Below are positions 29,180 to 39,003 of a stretch of DNA of 64,000 bases, one piece after another; within the stretch, counting starts at the first letter, position 1; each line of letters begins with the position of its first letter. The translations under genes and the position numbers were made by a program. This DNA comes from Nyssa sinensis. Lineage: Eukaryota > Streptophyta > Magnoliopsida > Cornales > Nyssaceae. Under the pieces are notes generated by a model that worked only from the letters and a program-made list of their open reading frames with translations, had not been told where the DNA came from and searched no databases. The stretch is from NCBI GenBank assembly GCA_008638375.1, contig CM018032.1:33544751-33608750 (forward strand), written 5' to 3'.

Positions 29180-29183
<4 letters not shown>
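643..29183 (-). CDS. BGAL: Beta-galactosidase, GH35 family (18 exons, one frameshift)
   Basis: Cell-wall/apoplastic exo-beta-galactosidase that removes terminal galactose from wall polysaccharides. Exons in gene order: 29183-29001, 27099-27004, 26833-26721, 22249-22183, 16525-16433, 16333-16189, 15637-15543, 15302-15197, 15050-14966, 14853-14735, 14658-14494, 13779-13598, 13456-13365, 9560-9451, 9351-9244, 9099-8992, 7159-7014, 793-643. All boundaries are AG/GT and phases agree, except that exon 6 is one base too long. The start gives a signal peptide with a ten-valine core, then [12 protein letters not shown]. The GH35 signature [13 protein letters not shown] spans exons 5-6 and holds the acid/base glutamate; the nucleophile glutamate is in WTENWT (exon 7). 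YHGGTNFGR and [16 protein letters not shown] are also present. Corrected length is about 720 residues, ending after the [15 protein letters not shown] block with no C-terminal lectin domain. That fits the shorter plant members (BGAL6/MUM2-like) better than BGAL16-like ones. As read, translation stops after about 226 residues. The family call is firm; subfamily and functional state are not. Confidence 0.93.
794..1684. other. 3' end of intron 17 with compound microsatellite
   Basis: The part of beta-galactosidase intron 17 nearest the last exon. A (TG)n-(TA)n-(GA)n compound microsatellite at about 839-916 ends 45 bp from the acceptor. The rest is low-complexity AT-rich sequence with no supported gene. 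Confidence 0.6.
1685..2171. mobile_element. MITE, Mutator-like type
   Basis: A 487 bp non-coding element. Its ends are inverted copies over about 80 bp: GGGTAAATTACACTGACC at the left, and the complement of a TCAGTGTAATTTCAAAAATC block at the right. Both halves also share AATAATATACAAATA. It is flanked by an identical 13 bp direct repeat (ATTTATAATACTA) at 1672-1684 and 2172-2184, longer than the 9-10 bp usual for Mutator-like elements. The GGGTAAATTACAC start matches the larger element at 53067-54946. Confidence 0.75.
2172..3197. other. Intron 17 filler
   Basis: AT-rich intronic sequence. About 2760-2960 is richer in GC and ends in a CT-rich stretch resembling a plant 5' leader (GGTTAGGGTTCG then TCTCTCTC), but no reading frame follows. 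I see no gene. Confidence 0.4.
3198..3881 (-). mobile_element. TRIM retrotransposon with three LTRs in tandem
   Basis: Three near-identical 86 bp LTRs (3198-3283, 3497-3582, 3796-3881) alternate with two 213 bp internal segments, a 299 bp period. Each LTR runs TGTTATGA...TAACA. On the minus strand each internal segment starts, two bases after the LTR, with TGGTATCAGAGC, the primer-binding site matching initiator methionine tRNA (plus 3483-3494 and 3782-3793). A perfect 5 bp target-site duplication, TGGTA, flanks the whole unit at 3193-3197 and 3882-3886. No coding capacity, as expected of a TRIM. The three-LTR form suggests insertion of a tandem cDNA or unequal recombination after insertion. 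Confidence 0.9.
4370..5365 (+). pseudogene. Dead Ty1/copia pol fragment (RT and RNase H)
   Basis: Translated in pieces, this shows copia reverse transcriptase then RNase H in the normal order: YVDDMLIVT (from 4435), [18 protein letters not shown], a TIEA-type block near 5045, then LHCDSQSVIQLAKNQ and a [12 protein letters not shown] tail near 5300. Several stops and frame changes interrupt it. No LTRs were found on either side, so it is an old truncated copy. It is antisense to the host gene. Confidence 0.8.
5366..7013. other. 5' half of intron 17
   Basis: AT-rich sequence with (TA)n runs near 6198-6218 and 6403-6424. TTGTTAGCCATTACGT near 5410 could be the edge of a lost copia LTR. No gene. 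Confidence 0.4.
7290..8790 (+). repeat. Dispersed 1.5 kb repeat, copy 1 (intron 16)
   Basis: This stretch is similar along its length to 45110-45735 plus 48463-49330. Shared blocks in the same order include TTTTACACATACC-, GTTCAAACA-, GTGGACTATGATTGG-type, AATCCTAGA-ACTT, TTGGTGGAGTGGAT and CTTGTGTCTGATTTAT segments. Neither copy has a reading frame. It may be a solo LTR or part of an unclassified retroelement; ends are approximate. Confidence 0.65.
9841..13279 (+). mobile_element. LINE (L1 clade), 5'-truncated, in intron 13
   Basis: Non-LTR retrotransposon, antisense to the host gene. The open part starts inside the reverse transcriptase: [26 protein letters not shown] (about 9900), [19 protein letters not shown] (about 10075), then FADDTIVF at 10221. 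This is followed by KYLGMPLG and a degraded C-terminal zinc-binding region ([17 protein letters not shown], about 11340). A TAA stop at 10218-10220 replaces the usual CAA before FADD, and several frameshifts follow 10540, so it is dead. A 1.9 kb T-rich 3' region ends in a poly-A run at 13267-13279. A weak 7 bp flanking repeat (AGAATGC, 9834-9840 and 13284-13290) may be the target-site duplication. Confidence 0.88.
12791..13043 (-). mobile_element. tRNA-derived SINE inside the LINE
   Basis: Read on the minus strand, the 253 bp element starts near GGGGGTGGCCAAGTGG with a pol III A box (TGGCCAAGTGG) and has a B box (GGTTCGATACT) about 50 bp on. It ends in an A-rich tail (T-rich at plus 12791-12812). 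A 14 bp target-site duplication, TCTTTGTCATTATT, lies at 12777-12790 and 13044-13057. It inserted into the 3' untranslated region of the LINE and is therefore younger. Confidence 0.92.
13857..13900. repeat. (AG)22 microsatellite in intron 11
   Basis: Uninterrupted AG dinucleotide run within the 714 bp intron 11 (13780-14493). The rest of that intron is AT-rich and empty. Confidence 0.95.
16255..16261 (-). other. One-base insertion in beta-galactosidase exon 6
   Basis: On the minus strand the codons for VRWAA are followed by seven bases (GCTAGTG) where six are expected before the codons for [12 protein letters not shown]. Exon 6 is 145 bp, whereas both flanking junctions are phase 0 and require a multiple of three. 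Removing one base would give an AM or similar pair, as in relatives. Without that, the frame meets TGA at plus positions 16205-16207. The other 17 exons keep frame. Confidence 0.85.
16526..17894. other. 3' part of intron 4
   Basis: AT-rich intronic sequence with a (TA)n-(GA)n compound microsatellite at about 17420-17478. A short segment, 17842-17925 (AAATTATGGGCTTAGTAAAT), recurs in altered form at 21687-21770. No gene. Confidence 0.45.
17895..19260 (+). mobile_element. Putative 1.35 kb LTR with primer-binding site
   Basis: The segment starts TGTAACACCC and ends TTCTTCA at 19246. It is followed at once by TTGGTATCAGAGTC, which matches the initiator methionine tRNA primer-binding site with one change. 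That is the layout of a 5' LTR. The sequence after it (19261-20030) is non-coding, and I could not place a 3' LTR, so the element is broken, perhaps by the insertion at 20032. Confidence 0.55.
20032..21690 (+). mobile_element. Non-autonomous LTR retroelement with gag remnant
   Basis: Two diverged direct repeats of about 320 bp (about 20032-20357 and 21369-21690) share GTTTTGAGTTTAGAGAATTT, GGTGAGTAATCC and ATTAGGACTA segments. After the first comes TTGGTATTAGAGCAAGG, a decayed primer-binding site. The 1 kb internal region reads like a Ty3-type capsid start ([20 protein letters not shown] at about 20570, then [12 protein letters not shown]). It ends with [12 protein letters not shown], like the tail of Ty3 polyproteins. 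Protease, reverse transcriptase and integrase are missing. Stops and frame changes are present. Ends are approximate. Confidence 0.7.
21691..22182. other. Intron 4 start
   Basis: AT-rich intron sequence with a short (AG)n run at about 22160-22175, just inside the exon 4 donor. No gene seen. Confidence 0.4.
22880..24504 (+). repeat. Possible degenerate long LTR in intron 3
   Basis: The segment ends GCTCAGGGTGTGACA, like the GTGACA ends of the long LTRs at 51518 and 60796. Around 23750-24000 it carries repeated GGTCGACTGAA/GTCGACTAAA motifs. I found no primer-binding site, partner LTR or flanking duplication. The left end is a guess. Confidence 0.35.
24505..26720. other. Remainder of intron 3
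   Basis: Intronic sequence with two unexplained open frames on the plus strand (24692-24949 and 25595-25930). The second begins [14 protein letters not shown], is charged at first and aromatic later, and resembles nothing I can name. AT-rich sequence fills 26040-26400. Both frames are most likely chance or transposon remnants. Confidence 0.4.
26871..26972. repeat. Compound microsatellite filling intron 2
   Basis: (CA)n, (TA)n, (TG)n, (TA)n and (GA)n tracts in succession occupy about 100 of the 170 bp of intron 2 (26834-27003), leaving about 30-40 bp of ordinary sequence at each splice site. Confidence 0.9.
27574..28138. mobile_element. hAT-type MITE in intron 1
   Basis: The 565 bp element has imperfect terminal inverted repeats: TAGGGTTGTAAACGGATCGG at the left, and at the right the complement of TAGAGCTGTTAATAGATCGG. 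Subterminal GGATCGGAT/ATCCGATCC motifs are repeated many times in both orientations. The flanks GACACAAC (27566-27573) and GACACAAG (28139-28146) match at 7 of 8 bases, the 8 bp duplication size of hAT elements. The centre (about 27765-27960) is almost pure A/T and largely self-complementary. It encodes nothing. Confidence 0.85.
28139..29000. other. 5' end of beta-galactosidase intron 1
   Basis: AT-rich intron between exon 1 and the hAT-type MITE. No repeat or coding signal beyond ordinary low complexity. Confidence 0.45.

Positions 29184-29275
<92 letters not shown>
29184..29275 (-). promoter_or_regulatory. (CA)n-(TA)n-(GA)n tract abutting the beta-galactosidase start
   Basis: In gene sense a (CA)n tract, then (TA)n, then about 16 GA repeats lead directly into the ATG at 29183. 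GA-rich tracts near start sites are known binding sites for plant BASIC PENTACYSTEINE factors, so the tract may be regulatory. It may equally be a neutral microsatellite in the 5' leader. Confidence 0.6.
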
Positions 29276-29276
<1 letters not shown>

Positions 29277-30232
29277 ACACTGCTCAGGTTGATTTATATG
29301 AAGAAGACTAGGCGGCTGTTAGAGTAATTGGGAAGTCAAGAGAGGGAAAAAGAAATAGGGAGGGTTGAGAACGACATGGATTAGGCTCCCATACAATCAG
29401 AAAATTCTGTGTAATTGCAGATTGACCAATGAGAAATTGACACCAACAAAACAACCAAAATTTCTTTTGTCACATTAAATATAATGTTACTGCTGCGAGA
29501 CAAGTGGTTTAGTTTGTTTGGTGATGTGATAAAATGGGTGAAGTTTTCAACTGCATAGGAACTAAGCAACGGAGGATGAGGCTTGTATTGTTTTGAAAGT
29601 CACCATGGCGTGCCTGCGGTGCCAAGGATTGTTTTCAGCCTGAGAAAAGTGTGTTAGTCCCACGAGAGAGGCACTCACCAACCATACTGGACCATACATA
29701 CATATATATATATATATGTATATATAGATGTGTGCGCGCGGGGTGTGAGCTAGGTGTTGTTGATCAATTGTTATTATAATCAATCTTTTTTTTGTTTTTT
29801 AATTTGATTTAATTAAAACTAAAGGTGTTTTTGGTAGGTAAGTAAAGCATACAGATAACAAAAAAAATTAACTAGTTTACAGGGGCATGCCCCGATGATT
29901 AACCAAAGGAGCTAAAGAGCTCAATAAAACAGAACATTAAGCTCACAAAAACAACGGAAGGAGGACCTGAGGGAGCAGACTAAAGCAGAGGTTATTGGAT
30001 ACTCCCATTCCAATTCTCATAGGTGCTGAGAATGCCTTTCCAAGAAAATTCAGCTCGAAAGCTACTCATGACAATGTCATGGATCACTTTATTTTAGTAG
30101 CTCCATTAATTCTTCTTGATTCTCAATTCCTTTAAGCCCGTTAGTGGTAGCCAGTAGCCAGAAAGCATGAGCAAGCTAAGGTGGTTAGCAAAGTTAGTTG
30201 ATCAACTCTATGACAAAAAAATTGGATATTAT
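29276..30232. other. Upstream region of the beta-galactosidase gene
   Basis: Probable promoter-bearing sequence, with (TA)n at about 29700-29725. From 29822 to 30200 there is non-coding sequence that may be an old retroelement remnant. No clear core promoter can be assigned. Confidence 0.4.
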
Positions 30233-31564
30233 TGTAAGGCCTAATGTGTATCTAGATATGAAATATTAGACCTAGAGGGAAGTAAATAGGTCTATATAGC
30301 AAATCAAAATTTTCTTGCCCAGTCTTAATTTCTTTCAAAAAGAATTAGGTTATCATTTTAATCATGTGATGATAAAAGTTCATGGGGTATGCAATGATTT
30401 AACCTATAGTAATATCAAAGAGCAATAGTAAAAGATAGAGACAGTGCACTGAATTTGTTGATGAAAAAACTGCCACAAATCAACTGTACATGTTTTGGAA
30501 AACCCTCGGCCTTTGACCCATATATACAATCCACTATAAGAGGTTTGATGATTACAGACTCCGTACAACACTAACTTAGTCCCTCAAGCCTTATTCATTA
30601 TCTGAATCTTCTCAAACTCGACTCCTTCAATACTTCCCAAGCGAATCTGGCGCTTCAAAATCCATGAACAGCAAACTCTAATCACAATTGCAAACTCCAC
30701 ACAATCTCAAACTCCACCGATTGTACAAACTTCAACCCTACAAGCTTGCACTCTAAGAACCTTGTTGAAGAAGGCTTTCAAGGTTCTTATGCAAAGATTT
30801 GATCTATATGAGCATGATGTGTATGGAGAATTCCATTTGGAAGAAAGATAGAAAACTATTTTGTTGTAGCCAAAAGTTTTCTCTAAAAATCGCGATCAAA
30901 TACTTATATATTAAAGGTTTTGGAAACCCATAAATCGGAGTTAGAATCATAATAAGAAATTGCCAATTCGTGATAATTCGAACGAATGATCAAATGAATC
31001 AATTTGAAATGTACACCTACTGGAATTTTTGTTGGATTGTTGGTTCAAAACAACATGGAACGAATGGGTTTCTAGAAAATTCAGTATGAACCAAGAATCA
31101 AACAAATTTTTTCTCACAACGCATAAAATTACTACTCGAATATTCGTGCAACCGAATCTAGATTCGTTCAAACGAATGTTATGAAAACCCTAAGTGTTTC
31201 AAGGTTGAATGAAGTATAATAGCCCAATAATGTCAAAACTAAGTTTATACTTATTCAAAACTGATTGAGCTATTCTTAATTATTCATTAACCCACTCACA
31301 CTTAACAGAACACTGAATTGGTTAAAAACATCTTTTAATGCATGCAATGTGGTGTGATAGATCAAACCGAATGCAACCAACCCACTTACCATAGCTTACC
31401 ATTGTGAACATCGCAATGAAACAAATCTAATCGTGATACATCGAATGCTCGAGTGGACACAAGGATTGAGAACACTTGACTCACAAAATTGGTAATATTA
31501 TAACTCAATGATAGTTTTGTCAACATGGATTAGCCAATGCAAACATAGTCTAATAGACCTAACA
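30233..31564 (-). mobile_element. 3' LTR of a copia (SIRE-like) element
   Basis: On the minus strand a purine tract (AAAGGGGGGAGTT) at about 31565-31577 is followed by TGTTAGGTCTATTAG, the usual start of an LTR. The segment ends GGCCTTACA at 30233. Ends are TG...CA with imperfect inverted repeats. The wording TTGCCAAAGGGGGGAG before the LTR is typical of SIRE/Maximus-type copia elements. No pol domain was seen in the sequence to the right, so this is a truncated 3' end. Confidence 0.6.
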
Positions 31565-33614
31565 AACTCCCCCCTTTGGCAATCTATGACAAAAATATAA
31601 CAACATAATACATGAATACTAAAAAATCAAAAAATGTAAACCCCCCAAAATCTGAAAGAAGAAGGTTACAATTTTAAACTAACAACTCATGACTATTGCA
31701 ACACTGCTCTTAACTTTATAATGTTGAATAACTGTTAGACCTGCAAAATAGCCACAAAACATATCTCATGAAACGTATTGAATGAGAGAAATAAATAACC
31801 AAATGTAACACAAGTATGAAAAGTATAAAATAAACAGGTGTAATGCAATCATAGAATCGACAAAATAAAGCGTCAACTAGAGATAAACACCATGATCTCA
31901 TGAAGCAAGACAAGTGTGTGATCTACCCTAAAATTTTCCTAATATTGTGCAACTAAACCACTCCCCCTTACTATGTCCTTCCAAAACTTCTCCTCATTTT
32001 TTTCACGAGAAGACAAAAGAATAGAATGTCAATGAAAATCATGAAACACTATAAGGTGAGACTTCATCAATACAGCACACATGCATATATAGAAGAAATA
32101 TAGAGATAAATAAGAAAATTTGAAAAAAAACTACTAGGACTAGGGGTCCGATATTGTGATTGGCTAATCCGATTTAACAAAACGTGCTTTGATTGTAATC
32201 ATTACATTAGTCCTAAGCTTAGAGTGACTCAATGCCCCGTTCTACTCCAAGATGTCCAAGCTTCATTACCGTGCACATCTACCCACCGACTTGGTTTACG
32301 AAGGGTATTTTAGGTATTCTGGACCTTTGTTTTGATTTGGATCTCACACACATACACATTACATATAGTTGACATCATATCATCATTATGTGTTGTGTTA
32401 TGAAACAATTATCCCAAAAATACATGTTGAAAACACTTAGAGAAATTGAGTTCACAATGCAAGAAGAAGATGACCAAGCTTCTATTGCTCATTCGAATGA
32501 ACTAAGTGGCTCGTTTAAACGAATACCAAAAGGTGGTCGTTCTGAGACCGAACCGAAACCAATTAAAGGAAATTAATTCAAAAAAAATGGCATGTATTTT
32601 ATACACTTAACTAGGATGGTTAGTTCTATTACCTTCCTTTCGAGGTCCCAATGATCCTTAGTCAGGTCCTACGAGTCAGGGGCGTGACAAGATTGATTAT
32701 TAGTTGTAAGTTCTTACTATTTAAAATAATCAACTAGAACCAATCCTAAAATAATTTTTCAAAACAACACATTATTATACTTCAAATTTTGAAAGATCAA
32801 AAGGTTTTGAAAAATGAAACACTCTGAAAAATAAGCAAGAATATCCTTGCTGTCAAAACTAATCAACTAATTCTTAAAGCTTATTTTTACATTGAACAAA
32901 CTAGTCGACTAGTTCCTTAAACCCGTTGACTGAGTGACTATTTAAAGTACACAGCTTGAACACACTACTCAATACAGTCGATCTAAAGGAAAATTCAGTC
33001 GACTAACTTTTAAATAATGTACATCAAAACTAGTCGATTGACTCTAAGAACCAGTCGAGTGATTGTTCTTGAACACATGAACCTTAAACTTCTTGGACAA
33101 ATCAATTAATCTGATCAATCTGGATTTTGATGCAGTCAACTGATTGGTGATTTAGTCAACTGATTTTGTCGATCTAATAATCGAAAATTCAAATTTTGAA
33201 CAGGTAAAAATGGGGGGGAACGACTCTATTTTAAAATACAACGGCCATATTCATTTTAGAACTATAAATATAGATTCTATAAAGCATTTATTGCTATCTC
33301 TTTTACAATATTACAATTCTACATCTCTCTTCTTGACTTTAGATCTAACCATTGAAAATCTAGATCTAAGAATTCTACTCATCTTAAATACTCTAATTTT
33401 ACATTTGATCAATCTATAAAGAATGAGCATTTATTGTATCAATTTACTCTTGAAGAGAGTGCGTATTAGTAAACAAACTTTGTATCTTCTCATTGCGATG
33501 AGATTTATGGATTTACATTTAAATGTTTGGATGGAGAATTTACACACAATATTTCTTTATGGAGGATTTTAAAATACTTAGGGTAGAATTTCTTCTTTGG
33601 CTCAAGGATAAAGA
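31565..33614. other. Intergenic, likely retroelement remnants
   Basis: AT-rich sequence next to the copia 3' LTR, probably part of its untranslated internal region. Repeated AGTCGACTAGT/CAGTCGAGTGA-type motifs at about 32890-33170 resemble those at 23750-24000. No supported gene. Confidence 0.4.
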
Positions 33615-34099
33615 TGTGATACTCCTGTCCAATATCGTTTGGGTAAGAGTAGTATGATTGGAATATAAGACACCATAACACTTAATACTAACAACTTGGG
33701 CTTAAGCTTTCAAGTCATAATGTTATGGACTTTTCAAGTTGTTGGGACAGTGGACTTGAAGCGTTACATTTATGATATTAGAGCCAGGTTCTCAAAGGGT
33801 AGAGGTCCTTAGAGTGTCCACTTAATGGGCAACTAAAAAATCGAGATCCATCCCACAATGACGTGTGGTATTAAGGGGGGAAGAATGTGATACTTCTGTC
33901 CCACATCGATTGCATAGGGGTAGGAAAGAATGTAACACTCCTGTCCTACATCGATTGGGTAAGAATAGTATAACTATGATATAAAACACCACAAGTCTTA
34001 CTATTAATAATAAATATTATAAACTTTTGAATCATAATATCATAAACTCTTTAAAATGTTGGATTAAACTTTTAAACCATAATATTATAGAGCGTTACA
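33615..34099 (+). mobile_element. TRIM retrotransposon, second family
   Basis: LTR 1 (33615-33768, TGTGATAC...GCGTTACA) is followed by TGATATTAGAGCCAGG, a decayed methionine-tRNA primer-binding site. A 117 bp internal region ends in the purine tract AAGGGGGGAAGAA, then LTR 2 (33886-34099) begins TGTGATACTTCTGTCCCACA and ends GCGTTACA. A perfect 5 bp duplication, AAAGA, flanks it (33610-33614, 34100-34104). LTR 2 is about 60 bp longer because its first 44 bp are partly repeated (TGTAACACTCCTGTCC at 33930). Confidence 0.9.
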
Positions 34100-36253
34100 A
34101 AAGATATTTGTGAAATTTCTTAAAGGGGACAAAAATCCCTTCTTAACATAACTTGGAGGAAAACATTTTTGTGTGGTATCTGGCAAGGGAAGGCTGTTCA
34201 CGAGATTTATTGGAATATGATGTAATTGTCGAGTCCACTGGATGTCAAGCCCTGCACGTGAATGTCAAGTTCTTCACGTGGAGGACCAAATAGCAAAAAT
34301 AAAAAAGGGAGGCTAAGCCCATCCTATTTTATTCTTTCTTTTTTTAGATAATCTTTTACCATTTTTACAGTGACTGTTTTGATGTGTAATGTGTCCAATA
34401 GAAGGTAAGGTATGAGCTATATGTCCAATAAATATATTTTAAATAACCTTTTAGAATCTTTATAAAATCAAGTGGAATCATGGATCAGTTGAAAATATCC
34501 CTCCATAAATTAGAGTCAAAAGTTCTCAAGGTTTATTTTTTGTTATGGATCAGTTGATTATCTGATATTAAATATTTAATAATTTTTATTAGTTAATATT
34601 CTTTTAAAGAATTAGATTTTTCACGAAAAATATTTATATAAGTTATTTTATGAATATGAATGAAGGTTAAGAGTTTTCTAATATTTAATTAGATACAATA
34701 TATATTTTTTGTAAAAATAGTTTATTATTTTTTAGAATATATATATATATATATATGCACGTATTATTTTGTCCAACATGTTTTGTAACGCTCAATTGTT
34801 GGACACTTCCTAATAAAAATCCAAGACATGATTCAAAAAAAGGCTCCTATTGGGTTGGGCTGAACTTGGTCTAACATGTTTTTTATAGAAACATTTTTAT
34901 GCTTTGCAATAAGAACATGACACGCTGTTTCACTCTTAAAGTCCAAGGGATTGGTTTGAGTGAAGTAAAAATCGCTTATAAAAAATTTATTTCTGAATTT
35001 ATAGGTTTGATTTTCACTGTCTGCATTTTTGAAATCAGCCATGAGTCAGGTACTAATAGTCCAGACGTTTTATGATTTTGCAAAGTGATGACTTTACATA
35101 AAAGAAGAAGAAAAAAAAAAAAGGAATTAATCGACGTCTGGCTGCTTCGATCCCTTCTCCGCTAGAAGCTGAGGAAATAAAAAAAAAACACCTCTTCTGA
35201 TTCTTGAAAAGCCCAAAACTGTAGAATAGTGCTCCAAAGAGTATCCAAAAGATGCTGGTGGGCTTTGGTCAAAAGACAGCAGCCCCTATCAAGAACCTTC
35301 CCAGAGAGTTTCCCAAAATAAAAAACAGTCACTGCCATTTGTTCATTTCACTTGGACCCTTTGTGCGTTGATGTGATATTCCCAAAACAACATCCGTTAC
35401 TTGTTTTCTTTTGTTTTTAAGGGGGGCGGTTTTGCTTTTCTTCAGGCCAAAAATGTTATTTTTTATTCTCCATAATTCATTCAAAACAATTGATTTCTAA
35501 GAAAATCATTTTACAAAATGAGATCTAAGTGAGCAAAATATGGTTTTTATAAAAAAAAAAAAATACCAAACACCTTACGCTATGGGCAAAATCATGCAAT
35601 GCCCCAAACACCTACTTACTCTTATAAAAAAAAATTACATAATTATCTATAATTAAAATATTTCGACCTGACAAGGATAATAATCTAAGTGACTGTTTGG
35701 TAATACTTTTTAAGCACTTTCTTATTTATTTAAATGAAAAAGTAAAAATAAGAAATAAAACTAATATTTAGTCTGAAAGAAAAAAAAAAAAATACTTTAA
35801 AATAAGCAAAAATAAATAAATAAATACTTTTAATCAAAAGCAAAAAGTTTTTACCTTTTATAACTTTTATCTTTATTTGTTATGCAGGCGTCGCCGTCGC
35901 CGCCATCGTGTTGTCGTTGCAATTGTTGCTCCACAGAAATATAAATATATGAGTTCTTGAGTTCTCAATTCAAATGGTGGCGTCTGTGATGGCGCAATGG
36001 CAGGAGTAATAATAGTAGTGGTGATGACAACAGTGATGTATTAAACGTGTTTTTATTTTTATTTTTTAAGTAAAGAAATTTATAAAAATGAGTTTTTTTT
36101 TTATTATTAAAAATACTTTAAGATTTTGTTATGAAATAGAAAGTAATTATTTATTATATATAAAAAATAAAAAAACAATATATTACATGCAGAGATTTGG
36201 AAGAACCTACCTAGAAAGTTCATTTCACTTGGACCATTCTAGTGCTTTCCTGA

Positions 36254-36287
<34 letters not shown>

Positions 36288-38035
36288 ACACTTTTTCAAC
36301 TTTGTCCACAACAAAATGTTTAAACATATAAAAAAGGAATATGATGCTCTTGTCGCCTGTAACCATCAGGACCCTCACTCTTGTCTATTGGTATGATGAA
36401 GTCGGTGAAATTAATGTAGACTCTAATTCAAATAATACAAACTTTGTTTGAAAATTAAAATAAAATTTTGACTCTCACAAGTTAGAATATTTGACCCAAT
36501 TTATAAGTACATAAATTTAGCCTTTTATTTATTTTTTATTTTTTCTTTTTTCATTTTCGTTGAAAAATAAATAAAAAATAAAAGAATTTTAACCTTTGAA
36601 AAACCATGGTTTTTTATATTTTTTATTAATTTAAATATAAATTCAACTAAATTTTTCTATAAATTTAGTGAAAATATTCTGTTTAGTTATATTTTTGAAA
36701 TTTGTTTTTTATTATAAGAAAATTTCAAAAACTACTTTTAAAAAATAAATAAAACTACAAATTATCCAATTTAAATTTTAGAATTTTTTTTTTAATTAGT
36801 TGAAATTACATTTTATACATGTAAAGAGATAAAGTGTATATAGAAGTATGTGTGCAGGCGGTGTAAGGGGTTTAACACGCCCCCGCCCCCCAGTTGATTT
36901 CTTTTTTAACTTAAAATTGTTTGAGAATTTTGATGGAAGTAAAGAAACTCAATCACAAGTGTAGGGCTTGCTCCACATGCAATGAACCTGCATCACTATC
37001 ATCTCTTCATTCATTGTGTACAATTATCATAATGGCCGTTGCACTAGTTTCATCAATCATGTGAGAAAATATTCAAAAATTTAATCATTTTTTCTAAATT
37101 AACTATCTTTTATTATTTACTAATTAATAATTTTAATTTTTTAATATTACTTATTAAAGAAATATATATATATATATATATATCTTATAATACAATTATA
37201 AATGACACTAAATTTTCAGTATTAAAAAAGAGATTAAAAACTTTTTTATAACTCAAGTTAGGTACGATACATATAAAAGAAAAAAAAAAGTGAGAGAGTT
37301 TATCACCGTTAAAAATATGTATTTATATATTTTATGATTAAAAATTATATATTTATGAAAATAAATATTTTAGAGGGTTTAAGCCCAACACACGTTTAGA
37401 ACATAAAAAACAGGCCTAGCACGATTCACTAACGAATCATGTCGGGGTTGCCTCTCTCACAGCACAGTTTAACGTGAGTTTAGTTCAAGCATTGTCGGAC
37501 TTGAAATTTAAACACAATCTATTTGTATGTACATCAATTGACACTTTTAAACCTTTTTATTAATCTAAAATCATAATTGAGTTTATTTTTATGTGAATAA
37601 AAAAGAAAGTGTGATAGAGATTTTATTTTTTATATTCTAAAAAGTGAAGGGACAAATGGGGAAGGAGATAGGAGGCAGTAAAAGGAAAAGCGTTATGAGT
37701 AGACATTGCCTACCCCAGTCCCAACGCACAAAAGTAGGTTGTTGCAATGTGCAAGTATCTTCCTCAGTCAAAATCCTTATCCTAAAGAGCTGAGAGGTCA
37801 TGCAAGATATCACTGAGCTCGTCACATTGGCAACCTTTTCCTTCCCTTGAAAACACACTTTCTCCCGTTTCCCATTTCCCATTTATAGCTTTTGTGGCGG
37901 TTTGGTCAAATGGGGCCTCTCAAGTCTCAACATCTAGCTCTTTCAACTTTGACCAATATTAATTATTGGGTTAATCCTCAATTTCACTTCGTTTCAGTTC
38001 ATCTCATCACTGCTTTTTACTCATGTCTTAGCTAT

Positions 38036-38071
<36 letters not shown>

Positions 38072-38880
38072 CACACACACACATCCTTGTACAGTGTATA
38101 CCAATTCTATCAGCTGTGATGTACGTTAGACAATGGTTATGGATTGAGTGTGAATGTCCTCTTCGAAGCTTTAAAGAGATGGGAGGAGAGGCATTTTTAT
38201 TTTTTATTTTCAATATAAAACTTTGTTGCTTTAATGATGAATTAACAAACTTAGATTTTTAGAATTTACAAATTTAAATTACAAACTGTTTTAAGTTTCT
38301 TTATAATTTATGTGAACTTATTGCTTAAATTTTATCCGAATTAGTTAAAATATTCAAATTATATCTATATTTTAAACATATTTTGATAATTTTATTTATT
38401 TATTTAGTAGCACTAAAATAAAAATGTTAAGGTCTTTATTTACTTTTTTTTTTCCTTATAAAATAACAAGTATTTTATTATAATTGTATGGTCAAAAGTA
38501 TAAAACTGAGAAAAGTAAAAGCTTTCTACTTTTATGGAATCATGTTGCAAAACTAAGACGACTTAATCATTTTTTTTTTTAAAAAAAAAAACATTATTAG
38601 GACTTCTTAGTGTTTAAGAGTTTAAAATTAGAATAATGGCAGTGAAAATGCGGATTGAAGAATAAAAAACACGCTGACGTGTAATTCAAATTCACCGTTG
38701 AAAAATTTCTCTCCTTCCCTGCCACCAATTCTTTTGCTTTATCCTACTCTCCCTAGTAGATTCCACCCACGTTTTGATTACCAAAGACTAAAACTGCCCT
38801 GACGGCCATTTGATTGGGTTCAGAAGAAGTCACACAATACCTACAGAGTAGGGGATTGGCGACCCCCCCTACTAGAAGTT
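34100..38880. other. Intergenic region left of the NAC gene
   Basis: AT-rich, non-coding as far as I can tell. Contents: (TA)n near 34738-34757; a GC-richer patch at 35887-36020 (CGTCGCCGTCGCCGCCATCG) with no usable frame; (TA)n at 36248-36286 and 37166-37184; and (TA)n-(CA)n at 38037-38083. A minus-strand open frame at 37637-37882 has no family resemblance and I do not call it. Confidence 0.4.
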
Positions 38881-39003
38881 AAAAAGCACATTGGTCAACC
38901 GTTCGCACGAATGCAAAACCGTTGGTCACAGCCGGCTTTTAAAGGCGTCCGAAAAAGATGACGCACGCAGTGACCGAAGCACCTGCCTGAGAAGGACCAC
39001 CAC

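Noticed and set aside
35887..36030. GC-rich patch that might be an exon
   Set aside because: Repeated GCC/GTC triplets without a supported frame, splice sites or family match.
37637..37882. 81-residue open frame on the minus strand
   Set aside because: No recognisable domain, no splice partner and no promoter signal; likely chance.
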